64,000 nt of DNA from Metabacillus litoralis. Its GTDB lineage: Bacteria; Bacillota; Bacilli; Bacillales; Bacillaceae. Positions 59,779 to 64,000 of this stretch are shown here, in pieces. The position numbers and the translations under genes are program-made. Position 1 is the first letter of the stretch, and every line of letters begins with the position of its first letter. The notes beneath the pieces are model-generated. The model had not been told where the DNA came from. It did not search any database and saw only the letters and a list, made by a program, of their open reading frames with translations. The stretch covers positions 496,001-560,000 of the forward strand of contig NZ_JAIVKL010000002.1 of NCBI RefSeq assembly GCF_020524045.1. The letters are read 5' to 3'.

Positions 59779-59830
59779 TATCGATCATAAAATTCAATTT
59801 ATCGACCATTCTCCCGCATTTGTCGATCAT
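59779..59830. repeat. Three in-phase copies of a 21-bp repeat
   Basis: TATCGATCAT at 59779, TATCGACCAT at 59800 and TGTCGATCAT at 59821 recur with exact 21-base spacing; the bases between are partly conserved. On the plus strand the phase would encode a heptad (FIDH followed by three residues). Too few and too uneven for CRISPR. Confidence 0.7.
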
Positions 59831-59984
59831 CTTTACACGTTTGCAAGCCAACCTCGCTTTCACGTCCACCACCTCTTATCTAACCGACTATAACTAACCA
59901 TTACAAGCCGCTAGCCATGTCTAACTAAACTAGATTTTCAACCCCGTTCCTATTGCACAAGCCTTTCACACCATTAAAACATCT

Positions 59985-60014
59985 AAAAAACCACAGTCCA
60001 AAGACTGTGGTTTT
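59985..60014 (-). terminator. Terminator of the drm-punA-pdp operon
   Basis: AAAACCACAGTCTT pairs with GGACTGTGGTTTT, followed by TTTAG on the minus strand. Confidence 0.85.
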
Positions 60015-60027
60015 ATCACAATAATCA

Positions 60028-61329
60028 TTATTCAACTGTAGCGTAAATTAATTTTGGTTCTTCCACTTCGTTAGTAGAAATCGAAATACTATTATATAAT
60101 TTGTTTCTTACGTTTTGGACGTCTTCCTGGTTACTATGAATTGTAACTAAAGACTCCCCTTTTTTTACTTTATCACCAATTTTTTTATTTAATACTAATC
60201 CAACAGCCAAATCGATCACCGAATCTTTTGTTGCGCGACCAGCTCCTAATAGCATGGCAGCTGTTCCAACTGAATCAGCAATAATTTCAGATACATAGCC
60301 ATCTTCTTTTGCTTCTAGCTCAAATTGGTATGTAGCTTGAGGAAGTTTTTCTGGCTTATCAACGACAGATCCATCTCCACCTTGTGCTTCTAGGAAGATT
60401 TTTAAGGTTTTCAACGCTTTACCATTTTGGATAACTTCTTCTAACATTGAACGAGCTTCTTCTAGTGAAGTAGCTTTTTTAGCTAATAAAACCATGTAAC
60501 TACCTAATACAAGACAAAGCTCTTCTAAATCTTTAGGACCTTTTCCACTAAGTGTGTCAATAGCTTCCTTTACTTCAAGTGCATTTCCAATTGCATATCC
60601 TAATGGCTGACTCATGTCAGATATAACAGCCATTGTTCGACGACCAACAAGATTGCCGATGTCTACCATTGCTTTTGCTAGTTTTTTCGACTCATCTAAA
60701 TCTTTCATGAACGCGCCTGCACCGGTTTTCACGTCTAAAACGATGGCATCGGCACCAGCAGCTATTTTTTTACTCATGATCGAACTCGCAATAAGCGGTA
60801 TGCTGTTCACGGTCGCTGTTACATCACGTAATCCATATAAGCTCTTATCTGCTGGTGTAAGATTTCCACTTTGTCCTATAACAGCAATCTTATTTTTGTT
60901 AACAAGTTCAATGAATTGTTTATTTTCAATTTCAACGTGAAAACCTGGAACAGCTTCTAATTTATCAATTGTTCCACCTGTATGTCCTAAACCACGTCCA
61001 GACATTTTTGCAACAGGTACTCCGACTGCAGCCACTAATGGACCTAGTACAAGTGTTGTCGTATCACCTACACCACCAGTACTATGTTTATCAACCTTGA
61101 TCCCCTCAATTTCACTTAAATCAATTGTATCACCAGAGTGGACCATAGCCATCGTCAGTTCAGCACGCTCTTGATCGGCCATTCCTTGAAAATAAATAGC
61201 CATTGTTAAAGCACTCATTTGATAGTCAGGAATGTCACCTTTTGTATATCCTTCAACGATAAAGTGAATTTCTTCTTTTGTTAATTCTAAACCGTCTCTT
61301 TTCTTTTCAATTAAATCAACCATTCTCAT
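60028..61329 (-). CDS. pdp: Pyrimidine-nucleoside phosphorylase
   Basis: Cleaves uridine, thymidine and deoxyuridine with phosphate. Phosphate-binding [13 protein letters not shown] is near residue 80, followed by [12 protein letters not shown] and [11 protein letters not shown]. Length of 433 is typical. Last gene of the drm-punA-pdp operon. Confidence 0.96.
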   Translation of the reverse strand: MRMVDLIEKKRDGLELTKEEIHFIVEGYTKGDIPDYQMSALTMAIYFQGMADQERAELTMAMVHSGDTIDLSEIEGIKVDKHSTGGVGDTTTLVLGPLVAAVGVPVAKMSGRGLGHTGGTIDKLEAVPGFHVEIENKQFIELVNKNKIAVIGQSGNLTPADKSLYGLRDVTATVNSIPLIASSIMSKKIAAGADAIVLDVKTGAGAFMKDLDESKKLAKAMVDIGNLVGRRTMAVISDMSQPLGYAIGNALEVKEAIDTLSGKGPKDLEELCLVLGSYMVLLAKKATSLEEARSMLEEVIQNGKALKTLKIFLEAQGGDGSVVDKPEKLPQATYQFELEAKEDGYVSEIIADSVGTAAMLLGAGRATKDSVIDLAVGLVLNKKIGDKVKKGESLVTIHSNQEDVQNVRNKLYNSISISTNEVEEPKLIYATVE

Positions 61330-61348
61330 TGTTTATCTCACCTTTTCT

Positions 61349-62176
61349 TTAGTTTGACGAATGTATTTTTTCAATAACATTTTTGACTAAATTTAAGAAA
61401 TTTGTTTTCACCTTTTCTGTTGTTTCAATTACTTCGTCATGTGATAGTGGTTGATCTAAAATACCAGCAGCCATATTTGAAATACAAGAAATTCCTAAAA
61501 CACCTAATCCAGCATGTTTTGCAACAATTACTTCAGGAACTGTTGACATTCCTACAGCATCTCCACCCATAGTACGAAGCGCTCGAATTTCAACTGGTGT
61601 TTCATAAGAAGGTCCTGTGTTACCAACATAGACTCCTTCTTGTAGCTTAATGTTTAAATCAGCTGCAACGTCCTTCGCTATTTGTCGGTACTTCTTATCA
61701 TAGCTTTCTGACATGTCTGGAAAACGTGCACCTATTCTAGAATCATTAGGACCAATTAATGGGTTCGTCCCCATATTATTTATATGATCTGTGATGAGCA
61801 TTAAATCTCCTGCTTCAAAAGATTCATTAATTCCACCGGCGGCATTTGTAACGATCAATGTTTCAACACCGATTTCTTTCATCACACGAACAGGTGCTGT
61901 TACTTTTTCTAAACTGTATCCTTCATAAAAATGAAATCTTCCCTGCATCGCAACAACATGCGATCCTTTCAATGTTCCAAAAACAAGTTGACCAGCATGT
62001 CCTTCAACAGTAGAAACAGGAAAATTCGGAATTTCACTATATGGTATTTTAACTGCGTCTTCAATTTCATCTGCTAGGACACCAAGGCCTGATCCTAATA
62101 TCAAACCAATTTTCGGGATTTCTTGATATTTTTCTTTTAAAAAATGAGCTGCTTCTTTAATGTTTTCATAATTCAT
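61349..62176 (-). CDS. punA: Purine-nucleoside phosphorylase (trimeric type)
   Basis: Phosphorolysis of guanosine and inosine type nucleosides. LILGSGLGVLADEI, RFHFYEGYS, VTNAAGGINE and GDAVGMSTVPE are the trimeric-PNP signatures. The 275 residues fit. GGAGGGG precedes ATG 62176. Called pupG in B. subtilis. Confidence 0.95.
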   Translation of the reverse strand: MNYENIKEAAHFLKEKYQEIPKIGLILGSGLGVLADEIEDAVKIPYSEIPNFPVSTVEGHAGQLVFGTLKGSHVVAMQGRFHFYEGYSLEKVTAPVRVMKEIGVETLIVTNAAGGINESFEAGDLMLITDHINNMGTNPLIGPNDSRIGARFPDMSESYDKKYRQIAKDVAADLNIKLQEGVYVGNTGPSYETPVEIRALRTMGGDAVGMSTVPEVIVAKHAGLGVLGISCISNMAAGILDQPLSHDEVIETTEKVKTNFLNLVKNVIEKIHSSN

Positions 62177-62188
62177 TATGTACCCCTC

Positions 62189-63373
62189 CTATTTTAAATC
62201 AGCTAAAAAGCTTTTTCCGTTAGCTGGCATTTTCACATTGAAATTATCAGCTATAGTTGCACCTACATCAGCAAACGTATCTCTAATGGTTAACTCGTTT
62301 CCATGACCTAATCTTGGACTATATACTAAAAGAGGCACGTATTCTCTTGTATGATCTGTTCCATGGTGAATTGGGTCATTTCCATGATCAGCCGTTATGA
62401 TTAATAAATCTTGTTCTGTTAATTTCTCTAGAACTTCTGCTAACCTAACATCATACTCTTCTAATGCTTTACCATAACCTGCAGGATCACGTCGATGCCC
62501 AAACAGTGCATCAAAATCTACTAAATTAAGAAAGCTCATCCCTGTGAAGTCCATACCTATTGATTCATTTAACTTGTCCATACCATCCATATTTGAGATT
62601 GTTCTTAAAGATTTTGTAATGCCTTCACCATCAAATATGTCTGATATTTTCCCGATTGAGATCACATCATACCCACTATCTTGCAGCTCGTTCATCACTG
62701 TTCGCTCAAATGGCTTTAATGCATAATCATGACGATTCGATGTTCTTGTAAAGTTACCTGCTGTTCCTAGGAATGGTCGTGCAATGACACGTCCTACCTT
62801 GTACTTTTCAGCTAAAGTCATCTCACGTGCTATCTCACAAATTTTATATAACTCATCTATAGGAACAACTTCTTCATGAGCTGCAATTTGCAAAACTGAA
62901 TCAGCTGAAGTATAGACGATCAATGCTCCTGTTTTTAAATGTTCTTCTCCAAGTTCATCAAGAATCTCTGTTCCTGATGCTGGTTTATTTCCAATTACTT
63001 TACGTCCTGTTTTTTGTTCTAATGTTTGTATTAGTTCAGGCGGAAAACCTTTAGGGAACACTTGAAACGGTTGTTCAATATGCAAGCCCATTATTTCCCA
63101 GTGTCCTGTCATTGTATCTTTCCCATTTGAAGCTTCCTGCATTTTTGTATAATATGCTAGAGGCTTTTCTTGAATTGGTATTCCTTTAATCTCACTTATA
63201 TTGCTCAAGCCTAACTTCGCCATATTTGGCATGGAAAGTCCATCCATATGTTCTGCAATATGAGCTAAAGTATTAGAACCAATATCATTGAATTGATCAG
63301 CATCGGGCGCTTCACCAATACCTACTGAATCAAGAACAACTAAGAAAACACGCTTATATGTATAATTTGACAT
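62189..63373 (-). CDS. drm: Phosphopentomutase
   Basis: Interconverts (deoxy)ribose 1- and 5-phosphate, linking nucleoside breakdown to the pentose phosphate pool. [12 protein letters not shown] carries the first metal ligands, [10 protein letters not shown] the phosphorylated Thr, and [21 protein letters not shown] the second metal site of the alkaline-phosphatase superfamily. 394 residues. An AAAGGAGG site precedes ATG 63373. First gene of the operon. Confidence 0.96.
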   Translation of the reverse strand: MSNYTYKRVFLVVLDSVGIGEAPDADQFNDIGSNTLAHIAEHMDGLSMPNMAKLGLSNISEIKGIPIQEKPLAYYTKMQEASNGKDTMTGHWEIMGLHIEQPFQVFPKGFPPELIQTLEQKTGRKVIGNKPASGTEILDELGEEHLKTGALIVYTSADSVLQIAAHEEVVPIDELYKICEIAREMTLAEKYKVGRVIARPFLGTAGNFTRTSNRHDYALKPFERTVMNELQDSGYDVISIGKISDIFDGEGITKSLRTISNMDGMDKLNESIGMDFTGMSFLNLVDFDALFGHRRDPAGYGKALEEYDVRLAEVLEKLTEQDLLIITADHGNDPIHHGTDHTREYVPLLVYSPRLGHGNELTIRDTFADVGATIADNFNVKMPANGKSFLADLK

Positions 63374-63676
63374 TGATATCCTCCTTTTATGTTCTTACCT
63401 TATCTTAATCTTCCATAAATCATGATATTCCATTCGACGAGGTAAACTTGTCGGAAGTCTGACAACTATTTTCTCCTCTCCATTATAAACTTCTTTTTAC
63501 CTTATTTACAACTTAATTAAACCGATTTATAAGGAGTTTTTTTTTGCTCACTATCAACACAAGTAACAGATTAAACAAACAACTATTTCACTAAATGGAG
63601 AACTGTTCCAATGACAATGAATTGAAAACAATTCTATTTTAAAATAATAAAAAAGCACCACATTCGTGCGGTGCTT
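63374..63676. other. Upstream region of drm
   Basis: About 300 AT-rich bases holding the palindrome at 63448-63465 and, near xerD, the xerD terminator hairpin. No gene was seen. Confidence 0.5.
63448..63465. promoter_or_regulatory. Operator-like palindrome upstream of drm
   Basis: TTGTCGGAAGTCTGACAA has half-sites TTGTCGGA and TCTGACAA separated by two bases; they are complementary at seven of eight positions. It lies about 75 bases before the drm start. The spacing and the GTC/GAC arms resemble GntR/FadR-type operators. The regulator is not identified. Confidence 0.5.
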
Positions 63677-63678
63677 TT
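63649..63678 (-). terminator. xerD terminator
   Basis: AAAAGCACCGCA pairs with TGTGGTGCTTTT on the minus strand, followed by TTATT. The stem overlaps the xerD stop codon. Confidence 0.85.
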
Positions 63679-64000
63679 ATGCTCTTGGGTGAAACTGATT
63701 ATAAACATCTTTTAATCTAGCTTTTGTCACATGAGTATAAATCTGTGTTGTTGATATATCTGCATGTCCAAGCATTTCTTGTACTGCTCTTAAATCTGCC
63801 CCATTCTCAAGTAAATGTGTTGCAAATGAATGCCTTAAAGTATGAGGTGTTAGTTCATTTTGTATCTCTGCTTCAATTGCAACCTTCTTTAAGTTTTTCC
63901 AAAAGCCCTGTCTCGAAATTCGTTTGCCATGATGATTGACAAATAACGCTTCTGTCGGTTGCTTTGGATTAAGCAGTTTCGATCTTGCTCTTTCTATATA
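63677..64000 (-). CDS. xerD: Tyrosine recombinase XerD, C-terminal part
   Basis: The last 107 residues of the site-specific recombinase that resolves chromosome dimers at dif. The catalytic [27 protein letters not shown] segments supply His, Arg, His and the Tyr nucleophile. The N-terminal part lies beyond the window edge. The order xerD-drm matches B. subtilis. Confidence 0.95.
   Translation of the reverse strand, partial: YIERARSKLLNPKQPTEALFVNHHGKRISRQGFWKNLKKVAIEAEIQNELTPHTLRHSFATHLLENGADLRAVQEMLGHADISTTQIYTHVTKARLKDVYNQFHPRA

Larger units (their letters stand above)
59522..60027. other. Intergenic region NERD gene / pdp
   Basis: About 500 bases with the 21-bp repeat (59779-59830) and the pdp terminator. 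A 40-codon frame from ATG 59772 runs through the repeat but has no ribosome-binding site. Confidence 0.5.

Noticed and set aside
59772-59894. CRISPR array or a true 40-codon gene at the 21-bp repeats
   Set aside because: Only three short imperfect repeats without distinct spacers, no cas genes, and no ribosome-binding site before the ATG.

Overview
The window is a low-GC Firmicutes chromosome segment from an endospore former of the family Bacillaceae (Bacillus in the broad sense). Gene order follows the Bacillus subtilis der-to-xerD region closely: der, yphA/YIEGIA, fni, ypfD, cmk, motI, ypeB/sleB, prsW, ypdA, gudB, the ypb cluster, fer, sigX/rsiX, resEDCBA, rluB, spmBA, dacB, scpBA, rib operon, lysA, spoVA, spoIIA, dacF, pdp/punA/drm, xerD. 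I cannot fix the genus. Nearly all genes are on the minus strand. Plus-strand exceptions are ypzI, ansA, fer, a YjcZ-type micropeptide, ypuF and ypuA. No rRNA, tRNA, prophage or CRISPR array was seen.

Region by region. 1-7.7 kb: der (cut by the window edge), a three-gene membrane module with a YIEGIA protein, isoprenoid isomerase, an S1-domain protein, PlsC and Cmk. 7.7-12.6 kb: a c-di-GMP flagellar brake, the SleB/YpeB germination pair and PrsW. 12.8-25.9 kb: asparaginase, YpdA, glutamate dehydrogenase, MecB, a CarH/LitR-like B12-type MerR regulator, the ypbG-F-E-D-recS-ypbB cluster, ferredoxin and an M23/LysM protein. 26.6-37.2 kb: SigX/RsiX, a GNAT, a cobalamin adenosyltransferase, the ResDE two-component system, ResABC cytochrome c maturation and RluB. 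37.8-46.9 kb: spore maturation (SpmAB, DacB), condensin ScpAB, a micropeptide, YpuF, and a riboflavin operon behind an FMN riboswitch but without ribD. 47-58.5 kb: PpiB, YpuA, LysA, the SpoVA DPA channel operon, the SigF/SpoIIAA/SpoIIAB switch and DacF. 58.5-64 kb: a NERD protein, nucleoside catabolism (Pdp, PunA, Drm) and the C-terminus of XerD.

The strongest non-genic signal is two families of short non-coding mobile repeats. Family A is AT-rich, about 155-161 bp (8622, 19459, 40284, 44192). Family B is GC-rich, about 181-209 bp (25984, 30026, 37482). Both begin GGCT and end AGCC or close variants, and copies are flanked by 8-bp direct repeats readable in the sequence, which marks them as transposed MITE-like elements. 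One lies inside the riboflavin operon and one appears nested in an older copy. Other points worth a second look: a CarH-like regulator whose own promoter carries 11-bp direct repeats; ypuF with ATA where its start codon should be; a glutamine-rich expansion in SleB; a SigX autoregulatory promoter; a GntR-like palindrome upstream of drm; and a 21-bp repeat that encodes a heptad.
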